A stretch of 64,000 nt of DNA from Variovorax sp. EL159 (GCF_900100965.1 NZ_FMUJ01000010.1:62001-126000); one strand, 5' to 3'; positions 7,691 to 17,049 are shown, numbered from the stretch's first letter. Numbers and translations are program-made. The notes: generated from the sequence alone by a model not told the origin.

Positions 7691-9427
7691 ATGACCACGC
7701 CCACCGATCCGACGCCCAAGCGCTTTCGCTCCGCCACCATCCGCGAGGGCACGATCCGCGCGACCACGCGCAGCTTCCTGCATGCGCTGGGGCAGGATGA
7801 CGAGGACATCGCGCGTCCGCACATCGGCGTGTTCCACACCGGTGGCGAGATGAGCCCGTGCAACCTCAACCTGCGCGAACAGGCGCAGCATGCCAAGACC
7901 GGCATCTATGCCGGCGGCGGCACGCCGCACGAGTGCCCGGTGGTGTCGATCAGCGACGGGCTGACGATGGCGCATTCGGGCATGCGCTTCTCGCTGGTCT
8001 CGCGCGAGCTGATCGCCGACAGCGTGGAGGCCTCCACGCGCGGCCACCAGTGGGACGGCATCTTCGCCATCGGCGCCTGCGACAAGAACCTGCCGGGCCT
8101 GATGATGGGCATGGTGCGCTGCAATGTGCCCAGCGTGTTCGTGCACGGCGGCTCGGCACTGCCGGGGCAGATGCCGGGGCCGGACGGCCGCGACCTGAAC
8201 GTGGTCGACACCTACGAGACCATCGGCAAGGTACTGGCCGGCACCGCCACGCACGACGAACTCGACGCCATGAGCCGCGCCTGCCTGCCCACGGCCGGTG
8301 CGTGCGCGGGGCAGTTCACGGCCAACACGATGGGCATGGTGTCCGAGGCGCTGGGCCTGGCGCCCATCGGTTCGAGCATGGTGCCTGCCGTATTCAGCGA
8401 ACGCGCGCCGCTGATGCGCCGCGCCGCGAAGAACCTCATGAAGGCGGTGATGGGCGACAGCCCGCTGCCGCGCGACATCGTCACGCGCAAGGCGCTGGAA
8501 AACGCCTGCGCGGTGGTGTCGGCCACCGGCGGCTCGACCAACGCCGCGCTGCACCTGCCGGCGATTGCGCACGAAGCGGGCATCAAGTTTCATCTGGACG
8601 ACGTGGCCGAAGTGTTCGCGCGCACGCCGCTCATCGCCGACCTGCGACCGGGTGGCCAGTACCTGGCGCGCGATGTGTTCTACATCGGCGGTGCGGGCGT
8701 CATCCTGCGCACGCTGCTGGAGCAGGGCTTCCTGCATGGCGATGTGCTCACTTTTACCGGCCGCACGATGGCCGAAGAGCTGGCCGGCGCGCTCGCGCCC
8801 GATGGCCGCGTGGTGCGCGAAGCCGGCAACCCGATCACGCGCGACGGCGGCCTCGCGGTGCTCAAGGGCAACCTCTGCCCCGACGGCGCGCTGCTCAAGA
8901 CGGCGGGCCTGAAGGGCCTGGTGTTTCGCGGCCCGGCGCGCGTCTTCAACTCGGAAGAAGAAGCGCAGACCGCCGTGCAGAACCGCCACTACGAAGCGGG
9001 CGACGTGATCGTGATTCGCAACGAAGGCCCCAAGGGCAGCCCCGGCATGCGCGAGATGCTGGGCATCACCGCCCTGCTCTACGGCCAGGGCATGGGCGAC
9101 AAGGTCGCGCTGCTGACCGACGGGCGCTTCTCGGGTGCCACGCGCGGCCTGTGCATCGGTTATGCGGGGCCTGAGGCTGCCGATGGCGGGCCGATCGCGG
9201 CGCTGCGCGATGGCGACGTGATCGCCGTCGACGCGCGGGCCGAGGCACGTTCGATCTCGGTCGAACTGGGCGCCGAAGAAATCGCCGTGCGGCTGGCCGG
9301 CCGCGCAACCCACGCAGGCATCGCCCGGGGCGGCGTGCTCGAAAAATATGCACTCACCGTGCGCCCGGCCCACCAGGGCGCCGTGACCCATTCGGGCGCG
9401 GTCACGTGGCTGCGCGACGAGTCCTGA
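7691..9427 (+). CDS. IlvD/Edd-family dehydratase (dihydroxy-acid dehydratase-like)
   Basis: A 578-residue IlvD/Edd protein with the three cysteines expected for Fe-S ligation: Cys57 (EMSPCNLN), Cys130 (GACDKNLPG) and Cys205 (TAGACAGQFTANTM). The C-terminal family signature LLTDGRFSGATRG is present. The FTANTM context resembles true dihydroxy-acid dehydratases more than the pentonate dehydratases. Because the gene sits in a catabolic run with a binding protein, an aldolase and a reductase rather than with ilv genes, I infer a degradative sugar-acid or branched dihydroxy-acid dehydratase. The exact substrate cannot be read from the sequence. Confidence 0.8.
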   Translation: MTTPTDPTPKRFRSATIREGTIRATTRSFLHALGQDDEDIARPHIGVFHTGGEMSPCNLNLREQAQHAKTGIYAGGGTPHECPVVSISDGLTMAHSGMRFSLVSRELIADSVEASTRGHQWDGIFAIGACDKNLPGLMMGMVRCNVPSVFVHGGSALPGQMPGPDGRDLNVVDTYETIGKVLAGTATHDELDAMSRACLPTAGACAGQFTANTMGMVSEALGLAPIGSSMVPAVFSERAPLMRRAAKNLMKAVMGDSPLPRDIVTRKALENACAVVSATGGSTNAALHLPAIAHEAGIKFHLDDVAEVFARTPLIADLRPGGQYLARDVFYIGGAGVILRTLLEQGFLHGDVLTFTGRTMAEELAGALAPDGRVVREAGNPITRDGGLAVLKGNLCPDGALLKTAGLKGLVFRGPARVFNSEEEAQTAVQNRHYEAGDVIVIRNEGPKGSPGMREMLGITALLYGQGMGDKVALLTDGRFSGATRGLCIGYAGPEAADGGPIAALRDGDVIAVDARAEARSISVELGAEEIAVRLAGRATHAGIARGGVLEKYALTVRPAHQGAVTHSGAVTWLRDES

Positions 9428-9465
9428 AGTTCTGCAGCACGACAACAAACCGGAGACAACCGACC

Positions 9466-10467
9466 ATGCCGATTTCACGCCGCCAGCTTCTTCAGACCAC
9501 GAGCGCATCCGCGCTGCTCGCCAGCATCGGCCAACAAGCCTTTGCACAGGCCCATCCGCCGCAGCTGGACACCGCGCGCATCATCACGGGCTTCTCGGCC
9601 GGCGGCACGTCCGACGTGACCTGCCGCCGCGTCGCCACCAAGCTGAGCCCCGGCTACGCCACGAGTTCGGTGGTGGTCGAGAACCGCACCGGCGCGGGCG
9701 GGCAGATCGCCATCTCGTTCGTGAAGGGCCAGCCTGCCGATGGTTCGACCATGCTGCAGACGCCGACCTCGATGCTCACGATCTACCCGCACATCTACAA
9801 GAAGCTGCCGTACGACCCGGTGGCCGACCTGGCGCCGGTTTCGCTGGCCTGCGTGTTCGACTTCGGCTTCGCGGTTGGCCCGGCCGTGCCGGCCAGCGTG
9901 AAGACGGTGCCCGAGTTCCTGGCCTGGGCCAAGGCCAATCCGGCGGGCGCCAATTTCGGCTCGCCGGCCGCGGGCTCCACGCCGCACTTCATCGGCGCGC
10001 TGCTTGCCAAGAACGCCGACATCACGCTGCAGCATGTGGCCTATCGCGGCACGCAGCCGGCCATGCTCGACCTGCTGGGCGGCAGCGTGTCGGCCGTGTC
10101 CGGCCCCATCGGCGACATCACGCAGCACCTGGCCAGCGGCAAGGTGCGCATCCTCGGCACCTCGGGCACCAAGCGCAGCCGCTTCGCGCCCGATGTGCCG
10201 ACGCTGGTCGAACAGGGCCTGAAAGACATGGCCTTCAGCGAATGGTTCGGCTTCTTCCTGCCCGCCAAGGCTTCGCCCGAAGTGGTGGCGCGGCTGAACG
10301 CCGCCATGAAGCAGGCCATCGCGTCGAAGGACGTGGTCGAAGGGCTTGCCGGCATCGGCCTGGAAGCGATGTCGTCCTCGCCTGCCGAACTGGCCGAACT
10401 GCTCAAGAAAGACACCGCGATGTGGGGGCCGATCGTCAAGAAGATCGGCTTCACCGCAGACGCCTGA
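9466..10467 (+). CDS. Second Bug/TctC-family periplasmic solute-binding protein
   Basis: A 333-residue protein that starts MPISRRQLLQTTSASALLA with a twin-arginine motif and a cleavage region near QQAFAQA. The Bug-fold segments are IITGFSAGGTSDVTCRR, ENRTGAGGQIAIS, QHVAYRGTQPAMLDLLGG and DVPTLVEQGL. A ribosome-binding site (ggaga at 9452) supports the ATG at 9466 over an in-frame start further upstream. It differs clearly from the Bug protein at 2946, so the two probably bind different carboxylates. It lies between the dehydratase and the class II aldolase. Confidence 0.88.
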   Translation: MPISRRQLLQTTSASALLASIGQQAFAQAHPPQLDTARIITGFSAGGTSDVTCRRVATKLSPGYATSSVVVENRTGAGGQIAISFVKGQPADGSTMLQTPTSMLTIYPHIYKKLPYDPVADLAPVSLACVFDFGFAVGPAVPASVKTVPEFLAWAKANPAGANFGSPAAGSTPHFIGALLAKNADITLQHVAYRGTQPAMLDLLGGSVSAVSGPIGDITQHLASGKVRILGTSGTKRSRFAPDVPTLVEQGLKDMAFSEWFGFFLPAKASPEVVARLNAAMKQAIASKDVVEGLAGIGLEAMSSSPAELAELLKKDTAMWGPIVKKIGFTADA

Positions 10468-10488
10468 CAACCCCGAAAGGAACCGCAA

Positions 10489-11286
10489 ATGAACACCGCC
10501 ACCGCCGCGCCAGCCGCCTCCTCGCTGGTCCACCCCAACCTGCATCCGGACGAGCGCGCCGCGCGCGAAGAGCTTGCGGCCTGCTACCGCGTGTTCGCGA
10601 TGCTCGGCTGGGTCGAGATGATCTACAACCACATCACGGTGCGGCTGCCCGACAGCGTGACGGGTGGCGAAAAGCAGTTCCTCATCAACCCCTTCGGCCT
10701 GCACTACAGCGAGGTCACGGCCAGCAACCTCGTGAAGATCGACCTGCACGGCAATGTGCTCGACGGGTCCACGCACAAGGTGAACCCGGCCGGCTTCGTG
10801 GTGCATGCGGCCATCCATGACGGCCTGGCCGGCGCGCACTGCGTGATGCACACGCACACCACGGCCGGCGTGGCCGTGGCCTGCCTGAAAGAAGGCCTGC
10901 AGCAGACCAACTTCTATACCGCGCAGCTGCACGACATGGTGGCGTACCACGACTTCGAGGGCATCACGATCCATGCCGACGAAGGTCCGCGCCTGCTCAA
11001 GAGCATCGGCAACCGCAACGCGGTGATCCTGCGCAACCACGGCCTGCTGGCCTGGGGCCAGACGCTGCCGCAGACCTTCGCGATTCTCTGGACGCTGCAG
11101 CGCGCCTGCGAGATCCAGATGGCGACCTTCTCGATGGGCGCGGCCGTGCTGCCGGTGAGCGAGGACATCGCACGCCGCTGCACGCGCGATGCGCTGCAGT
11201 TCAGCCCCGAGCACGGCGCCGGACAGGACGTGTTCAATGCGCTGGTGCGGCAGGTGGACCGCATCGACCCGAGCTACAGAAACTGA
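10489..11286 (+). CDS. Class II aldolase/adducin family protein
   Basis: A 265-residue protein with the class II aldolase/adducin fold. NHITVRLPD is followed by the zinc-site histidines in HTHTTAGVAVAC and by the NHGLLAWG motif. This family includes fuculose-phosphate and rhamnulose-phosphate aldolases and decarboxylases acting on hydroxy-keto acids. In this setting it would cleave or decarboxylate a product of the upstream dehydratase (inference). A strong ribosome-binding site (aaagga) precedes the ATG, 21 bp after the Bug gene. Confidence 0.8.
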   Translation: MNTATAAPAASSLVHPNLHPDERAAREELAACYRVFAMLGWVEMIYNHITVRLPDSVTGGEKQFLINPFGLHYSEVTASNLVKIDLHGNVLDGSTHKVNPAGFVVHAAIHDGLAGAHCVMHTHTTAGVAVACLKEGLQQTNFYTAQLHDMVAYHDFEGITIHADEGPRLLKSIGNRNAVILRNHGLLAWGQTLPQTFAILWTLQRACEIQMATFSMGAAVLPVSEDIARRCTRDALQFSPEHGAGQDVFNALVRQVDRIDPSYRN

Positions 11287-11299
11287 GGCGACTTTTCCA

Positions 11300-12277
11300 A
11301 TGAAGATTTGTATTTACGGCGCTGGCGCCATCGGCGGCTGGATCGGCGTGGGCCTGGCGCAAGCAGGCCAGCGGCTCAACGTGGTGGCGCGCGGCGCCAC
11401 GCTCGACGCGCTGCAGCGCGACGGCCTCTCGCTGATGCGCGGCGACGTGCGCACGCGCGTGCCGGTCAACGCGGTGGCCGACCCCGAAGCGCTCGGCGTG
11501 CAAGACCTGGTGGTGATCGCCGTGAAGGCGCCCGCGCTGGCCGGCGTGGCCGAACGCATCGGGCCGCTGATCGGGCCCGACACCCTGGTGCTGGTCGCGA
11601 TGAACGGCGTGCCGTGGTGGTTTCTCGAAGGCGGCTTCGGCGGCGAGATCACAGGCCACCGGCTCGCGGCCGTCGACCCCGAAGGCGCCATTGCCAAGGC
11701 CATTCCGGCCCGCAACGTCATCGGCTGCGTGGTGCACGCGAGCTGCTCGCTCGACGGGCCCGGCGTGGTGCGCCATCACTTCGGCAACGGGCTGATCGTG
11801 GGCGAGCCTTCGGGCGAGGCCACGCCGCGCGTGCAGAAGCTGGTCGACCTGCTCAAGAGCACCGGCATCGACACCACGCTGTCGCCGCAGATCCAGAAGG
11901 ACGTGTGGTTCAAGCTGTGGGGCAACATGACGGTGAACCCGATCAGTGCGCTCACGGGCTGCACCACCGACCTGATCATGGGCGACGACTATGTGCGCGG
12001 CTTCATCTCGGCCGTGATGCTCGAAGCCAAGGAAATCGGCCGGCGCATCGGCATCGAGATCACGCAGAGCCCCGAAGACCGGCATGCGATCACGAAGAAG
12101 CTCGGTGCGTTCAAGACCTCGATGCTGCAGGACGTGGAAGCCGGGCGCTCGGTGGAACTCGATGCGCTGGTGACGGTGGTGCGCGAACTCGGCGAGCTGA
12201 CGGGCGTGGCCACGCCGTTCACGGATGCGCTGTTGGGGCTGGCGCGGTTGAGGACAAGGCAGCTCGGGCTTTATTGA
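11300..12277 (+). CDS. Ketopantoate reductase-like NAD(P)-dependent oxidoreductase
   Basis: A 325-residue protein with an N-terminal Rossmann motif (YGAGAIGGWIG, residues about 5-15). Its C-terminal ApbA/PanE helical domain contains the conserved Lys and Asn of KLWGNMTVNPISALTG. Family members reduce 2-oxo acids such as ketopantoate. As the last gene of a catabolic run it may instead oxidise or reduce a pathway hydroxy acid, so I do not call it panE. It starts 13 bp after the aldolase gene. A GC-rich hairpin follows its stop. Confidence 0.8.
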   Translation: MKICIYGAGAIGGWIGVGLAQAGQRLNVVARGATLDALQRDGLSLMRGDVRTRVPVNAVADPEALGVQDLVVIAVKAPALAGVAERIGPLIGPDTLVLVAMNGVPWWFLEGGFGGEITGHRLAAVDPEGAIAKAIPARNVIGCVVHASCSLDGPGVVRHHFGNGLIVGEPSGEATPRVQKLVDLLKSTGIDTTLSPQIQKDVWFKLWGNMTVNPISALTGCTTDLIMGDDYVRGFISAVMLEAKEIGRRIGIEITQSPEDRHAITKKLGAFKTSMLQDVEAGRSVELDALVTVVRELGELTGVATPFTDALLGLARLRTRQLGLY

Positions 12278-12293
12278 GCGAGACACGACATGC

Positions 12294-12323
12294 GAGGGCG
12301 CGCGCCAGGCGGCGCCCGCGCTC
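12294..12323. terminator. GC-rich hairpin between convergent genes
   Basis: An imperfect inverted repeat (about 13-bp arms with two mismatches, apex AGGC) lies in the 51-bp gap between two convergent genes. Position suggests a bidirectional transcription end. No T-run follows on either strand, so it is not a canonical intrinsic terminator. Confidence 0.35.
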
Positions 12324-12328
12324 ATCGG

Positions 12329-13147
12329 TCACCAGCGTTTTTCAGGCGTCGCCGCGAGCGTCTCGGTGCAGCTGGCCACGGCCTTTGCGCGTTCCTCGCG
12401 CAGCAGCTGCCAGTTGTCGGCCTTCCATTGCGTCCAGGCGATGGGCTCCGATTGATAGAGGCACGCGAACGGCGGGCGCATGAAACCCGCGCGGCCGAGT
12501 TCGGCGCCGAATTTCAGGCGGAACAGCTCATCGGTTCCCGTGAGGTTTTCGTAGACCAGATGCCACGGCCCTGGGAGCAGCGGCGTGTCGGCCTCTTTCT
12601 GGACCTGCCGCGCCTCTTCGATTTCCTCGGGCGTGGAACCGTCCGTCAGGGCCGTCGCATACGCGGCTTCGGCGCGCTTGCGATAGATGTCGGTCGCAAC
12701 CTTGCTCAAGGCATCGTTCAGCTCGCTCATGGCCGGGTTGACGGCCAGCGGGTCGTCCTTGAGCTCTTCCGGCGTCGTGCCGCCCAGGTCGTCTTTCGAA
12801 AAGCCCTGTGCGCCGACGGACAGCCTGCCCGCGATCAAGGTCGTGGCCACGTTGAGGGCAATCTGCCCCGCGATGTAGTTGCCCGTGTCTTCGCGCCGGA
12901 CCACGCGAAGCCGTTCGATGCCGGGCTTGTAGAAGCCCCGGCCGAAACGCACGCGCGTCGTGGGCTGTTGTGGCGCTGGCGCTGCTGCCGTTGCCTCGAC
13001 AGGCGAAGCCGGCGTGCCTGCGGCAACAGCCGCGGGTTCGGTTGCCAGGGCCGGCACCTCGGGCTCGGCAGCGTGCACCGAGAAGCCAAGGATGGCCAGT
13101 GCGATGCCGCATGGGAGAGCGGCGTGTGGTCGTTTTTTCAGAATCAT
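12329..13147 (-). CDS. Exported protein of unknown function
   Basis: The product from the chosen ATG (13147) is 272 residues. It has a typical secretion signal, MILKKRPHAALPCGIALAIL, ending near SVHAA. An Ala/Pro-rich stretch (to about residue 65) precedes a soluble domain with RVRFGRGFYKPGIERL, a charged helical middle and a C-terminal portion containing one Cys in PFACLYQ and one in VASCTET, possibly a disulfide. I do not recognise a family. An upstream ATG at 13243 would bury the signal peptide, so I did not use it. The gene stands alone, convergent with the reductase gene. Confidence 0.6.
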   Translation of the reverse strand: MILKKRPHAALPCGIALAILGFSVHAAEPEVPALATEPAAVAAGTPASPVEATAAAPAPQQPTTRVRFGRGFYKPGIERLRVVRREDTGNYIAGQIALNVATTLIAGRLSVGAQGFSKDDLGGTTPEELKDDPLAVNPAMSELNDALSKVATDIYRKRAEAAYATALTDGSTPEEIEEARQVQKEADTPLLPGPWHLVYENLTGTDELFRLKFGAELGRAGFMRPPFACLYQSEPIAWTQWKADNWQLLREERAKAVASCTETLAATPEKRW

Positions 13148-13220
13148 GCGAGCAGTTCTTCCTCCGGCCGGGATTGTCCTTGGCCGGAGGGCGCTGCCCG
13201 ACAGGTGCGCGCCTAAAAAT

Positions 13221-14171
13221 TCACGAATGCGGGCGTGGCGCAACGGGCTGCGGCATCGTCACCCACCACGCCGCCGCCACGATCAGCAAGCCCCCGGCCC
13301 AACCCCAAGGCCCGATGCGCTCGCCGAAGCCATACGCCGCGATCAGCGCGCCGAACACCGGCTCGCTGCCCATCAGCAGCGACACCCGGCTCGGGCTCGA
13401 ACGCGAGGCGGCATGGTTCTGCGCGAAGAACGCGAAGACGGTGCACAGCAGCACGAGGTACGCCATGCCCCACCAGAAAGACGCCGTGGCGGGCGGCATG
13501 TGCCAGGCGCCGTTCGGCGGCGACGCAACGAGCGATATCGCCACGGCGCCGAGCGCCATCACGCCCGCCTGCACGGCCGTCAGCGTGAGCGCGGGCATCG
13601 CATGCCGGCCGGCCAGTCGCCGCGTCATGCAGACCATCACGGCGCGCAGGAAGGCGGCGACCACCATGAGGCCGTCGCCCCAGCCCACGGAGATGTCGGC
13701 GGGCGACGTGGCCGACAGCATCGCCGCGCCCAACGCCGACAGGCCCGCCGCCCAGAACACGCGCCGCGCCGGCCGCTGCCCCAGCAACCACCATTCGACA
13801 AAAGGCGTGATCGCCACGCACAAGCTGATGAGAAAGGCGGCGTTGCTCGCGGTGGTGAGCGACACGCCGAAGGTCTCGCACACGAAGATCGCCAGCAGGT
13901 TGGCGCCGAGCAGGCCGCCCACGGCGAGCCCCTGCCGCCATTGCGCATTGAACAGCGGCCCGAGCGCCGGCAGCAGCACGACGAAGGTCAGGCCGAAGCG
14001 CAGCGCGATGAACTCCAGCACGGGCAGTTGCTGCGTGGCCTGCTTGGCCACGGCATAGCTGCCGCCCCACACGGCGGCCACCAGCAGCAGCATGATTTCG
14101 GCGGAACCGATGCCTGCCCACCTCGCACCCCGGCCGGCCGGCGCGGCGCCGCGCAACTGCTTTGAATCCAT
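13221..14171 (-). CDS. EamA-family (DMT superfamily) transporter
   Basis: A 316-residue membrane protein with ten predicted transmembrane segments in two EamA repeats. The first begins at IMLLLVAAVWGGSYAVAKQ. The second contains VFAFFAQNHAASRSSPSRVSLLMGSEPVFGALIA, the usual conserved helix 8-9 region. It probably exports a metabolite or amino acid; the substrate is unknown. The ATG at 14171 (MDSKQLRG) is the first sensible start. It is divergent from a LysR gene, a layout in which the regulator often controls the transporter. Confidence 0.85.
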   Translation of the reverse strand: MDSKQLRGAAPAGRGARWAGIGSAEIMLLLVAAVWGGSYAVAKQATQQLPVLEFIALRFGLTFVVLLPALGPLFNAQWRQGLAVGGLLGANLLAIFVCETFGVSLTTASNAAFLISLCVAITPFVEWWLLGQRPARRVFWAAGLSALGAAMLSATSPADISVGWGDGLMVVAAFLRAVMVCMTRRLAGRHAMPALTLTAVQAGVMALGAVAISLVASPPNGAWHMPPATASFWWGMAYLVLLCTVFAFFAQNHAASRSSPSRVSLLMGSEPVFGALIAAYGFGERIGPWGWAGGLLIVAAAWWVTMPQPVAPRPHS

Positions 14172-14265
14172 ACTGTCGGCCCGCCGTCCATGAACAAGAA
14201 AGAAGAAATTGTTCCTGGCTTCACCAGGGCCGGGTAGCCACCGGCCGGAACAGGACCCTTGCGCC
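14172..14265. promoter_or_regulatory. Divergent promoter region, EamA transporter / LysR regulator
   Basis: The 94-bp gap between two divergent genes must carry both promoters and, by analogy with divergent LysR pairs, the regulator's binding site. The stretch about 14185-14215 is relatively AT-rich. I cannot point to a convincing -10/-35 pair or a clean T-N11-A box. Confidence 0.35.
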
Positions 14266-15240
14266 GTGGGAACGAATTCATTTCTCAAAGTACTGCCGGA
14301 GATGGTGACCTTTCTGCGGGTCGCCGAACTCGGCAGCTTCTCGGCCGCGGCCGACCTGCTGGGCATGACGCCATCGGCCGCGAGCCGGCAGGTCAAGCGG
14401 CTCGAAAAGGAGATCGGCGTGCAGCTGCTGCAGCGGACCACGCGCCAGCTGCGCCTGACGGAGCCCGGCGCCGAAGCCTTCGCGCGATGCCGCGAACTGG
14501 TGCTGGCGGCGCAGGGCACGATGGACGTCGCGCAGCGGTTCTCGCGCAAGCCGGGTGGGCTGGTGCGCCTGAGCGCGCCCAAGGCCTTTGCGCGGCGCGT
14601 GCTGCATCCGCACCTGCTCGACTTTCTGCAGCGCTACCCCGAGGTCGACGTGCAGCTGATCGTGGAAGACCGCGACATCGATCCGATCCGCGAAGGCGTG
14701 GACCTGGTGGTGCGGCTGACGACGGCGCCGCCCGAAGGGCTGGTGGCGCGGCAGCTGATGGCGGTCGAGCACATTCTGTGCGCGACGCCGCGCTACCTGG
14801 CGCAGCACGAGGCCATCGCGCATCCGCGCGACCTGCTGACGCACAGTTGCCTGTCGCTCGGCGAGCACGAGCGCGACAACCACTGGCGGTTCAGAAAAGA
14901 AGGCGAAGAAGACGCGACGGCCGTGGTGCGCGGGCGCTACATCTCCAACCACAGCGAGATCCGGCTCGAAGGCGCGCTGGCGGGCCTGGGCGTGGCCTGC
15001 GTGCCGGCCTTCATGGCGCGCGAGGCGCTGGACGAAGGCCGCGTGGTGCGGGTGCTGGCCGACTGGGAGTTCCAGGGCAACTACCACGGGCACGCATGGA
15101 TTCTTTATCCGCCGAACCGCTTCACGGCGCCCAAGTGCAGGGTGTTGATCGATCACCTGCTCGGCGCACTGGCCGACGGGCGTGGCGCGCAGCTCAGTGC
15201 TTCTTCAGCAAGACCCGCACGGCCTCGGGCAAGGAGTTGA
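14266..15240 (+). CDS. LysR-family transcriptional regulator
   Basis: A 324-residue regulator with an N-terminal winged helix-turn-helix (FLRVAELGSFSAAADLLGMTPSAASRQVKRLEKEIG), followed by a periplasmic-binding-protein-like sensor domain from about residue 95. It likely controls the divergent EamA gene and its own expression. I chose GTG 14266, which has AGGA about 11 bases upstream. The ATG at 14302 would cut into the N-terminus of the DNA-binding domain. The C-terminal tail runs into the convergent membrane-protein gene, overlapping it by 47 bp. Confidence 0.85.
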   Translation: MGTNSFLKVLPEMVTFLRVAELGSFSAAADLLGMTPSAASRQVKRLEKEIGVQLLQRTTRQLRLTEPGAEAFARCRELVLAAQGTMDVAQRFSRKPGGLVRLSAPKAFARRVLHPHLLDFLQRYPEVDVQLIVEDRDIDPIREGVDLVVRLTTAPPEGLVARQLMAVEHILCATPRYLAQHEAIAHPRDLLTHSCLSLGEHERDNHWRFRKEGEEDATAVVRGRYISNHSEIRLEGALAGLGVACVPAFMAREALDEGRVVRVLADWEFQGNYHGHAWILYPPNRFTAPKCRVLIDHLLGALADGRGAQLSASSARPARPRARS

Positions 15241-15943
15241 CCTGCGGCATGAAGTGATCGAGCAGCGCGCCAAGAATCACCGCGCTGACGACCGCGCCCA
15301 GCAGCGGCTTCCACGTCAGCCGCACCGCCGCCATGAGCCAGCCTTCGCGCGCGACGCGCACCGCGGCACGCGCCGACACGTACGAGAAGGCGACTTCGAT
15401 GGCCACGGCCAGCAGGGCGTCCCAGCTGAAGTACAGCAGCACGAGCGAGCCGACGCCGAACAGCAGTGCCACGCAGATCAGGAAGACGGCGACCACCGGC
15501 ACGACGACGATGGCGCCTTCGTCCGCGCCGCCCGCGATGTCGAGCGCACCACCCGCCACGTCGGAGAGCACGCTGCCGTCACCGCCGATGCCCTCACCGC
15601 CGCGGGCGAGGCCGCGGCCCGCATCGATCGCGAAATCGACGGCATCGATGGCGTCGCCCGCATCGGCATCGAGCCCGGTCGTTGTGTTCACCAGGTAGCG
15701 GGCCCACCAGCGCAGCACGAGCAGATAACCCAGGTACCCCACGCCCAGCGTGAGCAGGTAGCGCACCGCCAGCGAGTCCACATGGAACAGGTGCATCTGC
15801 AGCGCCGACACGCCCCACATGAGCAGCAGCGTGAAGCTGCCGATCAGGATGCCGTGCGTGCGCAGGCTGTGGTTGCGGTGCAGGTCGCGTTCGACCTGCG
15901 TTTCCCAGAGGCGCACGGAGCGCCAATCGGAAAGAACCTTCAT
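15194..15943 (-). CDS. Integral membrane protein of unknown function
   Basis: A 249-residue protein starting MKVLSDWRSVRLWETQVER. It has two N-terminal hydrophobic segments (about 30-50 and 62-82), a Gly/Asp/Ala-rich acidic linker (about 95-145) and two or three C-terminal hydrophobic segments (VVPVVAVFLICVALLFGVG and others). No family was recognised. The ATG at 15943 overlaps the alr stop (ATGA), so it is translationally coupled to alanine racemase. The open frame extends upstream only as an off-frame reading of alr. Confidence 0.65.
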   Translation of the reverse strand: MKVLSDWRSVRLWETQVERDLHRNHSLRTHGILIGSFTLLLMWGVSALQMHLFHVDSLAVRYLLTLGVGYLGYLLVLRWWARYLVNTTTGLDADAGDAIDAVDFAIDAGRGLARGGEGIGGDGSVLSDVAGGALDIAGGADEGAIVVVPVVAVFLICVALLFGVGSLVLLYFSWDALLAVAIEVAFSYVSARAAVRVAREGWLMAAVRLTWKPLLGAVVSAVILGALLDHFMPQVNSLPEAVRVLLKKH

Positions 15944-17049
15944 CGATCGTCGGCAGGGCCCTGGGCCGCGAAGGGCACGCGTGGCGCGACGGCGCACATG
16001 AGTTCGTAGCCGACGGTGCCGGCCGCCTGCGCGACCTCGTCGATGGACAGCAGCACGCCCGTCTTGGGGGAGCGGCCCCACAGCGTGACCTCGGTGCCGA
16101 ACTTCGCATCGGGAATGTTCGTGAGGTCGACGGTGATCATGTCCATGCTCACGCGGCCGACCATGCGGGTGCGCACGCCGTTCACCAGCACGGGCGTGCC
16201 GGTGGTGCAGTGGCGCGGATAGCCGTCGGCATAGCCGACCGCGGCCACGCCGATGGTGAGCGGCCCTTCGGCCGTGAAGTTGGAGCCGTAGCCGATGGTG
16301 TCGCCGGCCTTGAGCGTCTGCACGCCGATGAGCTGCGTCGACAGCGTCATCGTGGGCTGCAATTGCCAGTGCGCCGCGTCGTGCACCGGAAAGTCGGGGG
16401 CGCTGCCGTACAGCACGATGCCGGGGCGCACCCAGTCGCCGCGCGTGGCGTCGGCGTGGCGCAGCGTGGCGGCGCTGTTGGCGATGGATCGCTCGCCCGG
16501 AATGTCGCGCGTGGCGCGCTCGAACACTTCGAGCTGGTGGGCGATGCCGCGGGCGCCGTCGGCGTCGCTGAAGTGGGTCATGAGCGAGATCTCGTCGACC
16601 TGGGTCAGGGCGTTCAGGCGCGTCCAGGCGGAGCCGAAGCGCTCGGGCGTGAAGCCCAGGCGGTTCATGCCGGAGTTCATCTTCAGGAACACGCGCTGCG
16701 GCTTGAGGGTCTTGTGGGCCGCGAGCATGTCGATCTGCTCGTCGCAGTGCACGGTGTGCCACAGGTCCAGGCGCGAGCACAGCTCCAGGTCGCGCGCGTC
16801 GAACACGCCTTCGAGCAGCAGCACCGGGCCGCGCCAGCCCAGGGCGCGCACGCGCTCGGCCTCGGCAAGATCGATCAGCGCAAAGCCGTCGGCGCCGCGC
16901 AGCCCCTCGTAAACCCGCTCGATGCCATGGCCGTAGGCGTTGGCCTTGACGACGGCCCAGACGCGGGCGTCGAGGGCCTGGCGGCGGACCTGGCCGAGGT
17001 TGTGGCGAAGGGCTTCCGTGTGGACAGTGGCGAGAATGGGGCGCGGCAT
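15940..17049 (-). CDS. alr: Alanine racemase
   Basis: A 369-residue PLP enzyme that interconverts L- and D-alanine for peptidoglycan. The PLP lysine is Lys35 in AVVKANAYGHG. The second catalytic base is the Tyr of TIGYGSNFTAEG. Further conserved parts are LKMNSGMNRLG, SIANSAATLRH, VRPGIVLYG and GRVSMDM. I used the ATG at 17049 (MPRPILATV); an in-frame ATG at 17097 adds residues not typical of the family. Whether it is the biosynthetic (Alr) or catabolic (DadX) type cannot be told, though no dadA is adjacent. Confidence 0.93.
   Translation of the reverse strand: MPRPILATVHTEALRHNLGQVRRQALDARVWAVVKANAYGHGIERVYEGLRGADGFALIDLAEAERVRALGWRGPVLLLEGVFDARDLELCSRLDLWHTVHCDEQIDMLAAHKTLKPQRVFLKMNSGMNRLGFTPERFGSAWTRLNALTQVDEISLMTHFSDADGARGIAHQLEVFERATRDIPGERSIANSAATLRHADATRGDWVRPGIVLYGSAPDFPVHDAAHWQLQPTMTLSTQLIGVQTLKAGDTIGYGSNFTAEGPLTIGVAAVGYADGYPRHCTTGTPVLVNGVRTRMVGRVSMDMITVDLTNIPDAKFGTEVTLWGRSPKTGVLLSIDEVAQAAGTVGYELMCAVAPRVPFAAQGPADDR

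Noticed and set aside
14190..14237. 15-codon frame starting ATG in the LysR/EamA intergenic region
   Set aside because: It is too short, has no ribosome-binding site and is out of frame with the LysR gene. It is not supported as a leader peptide.
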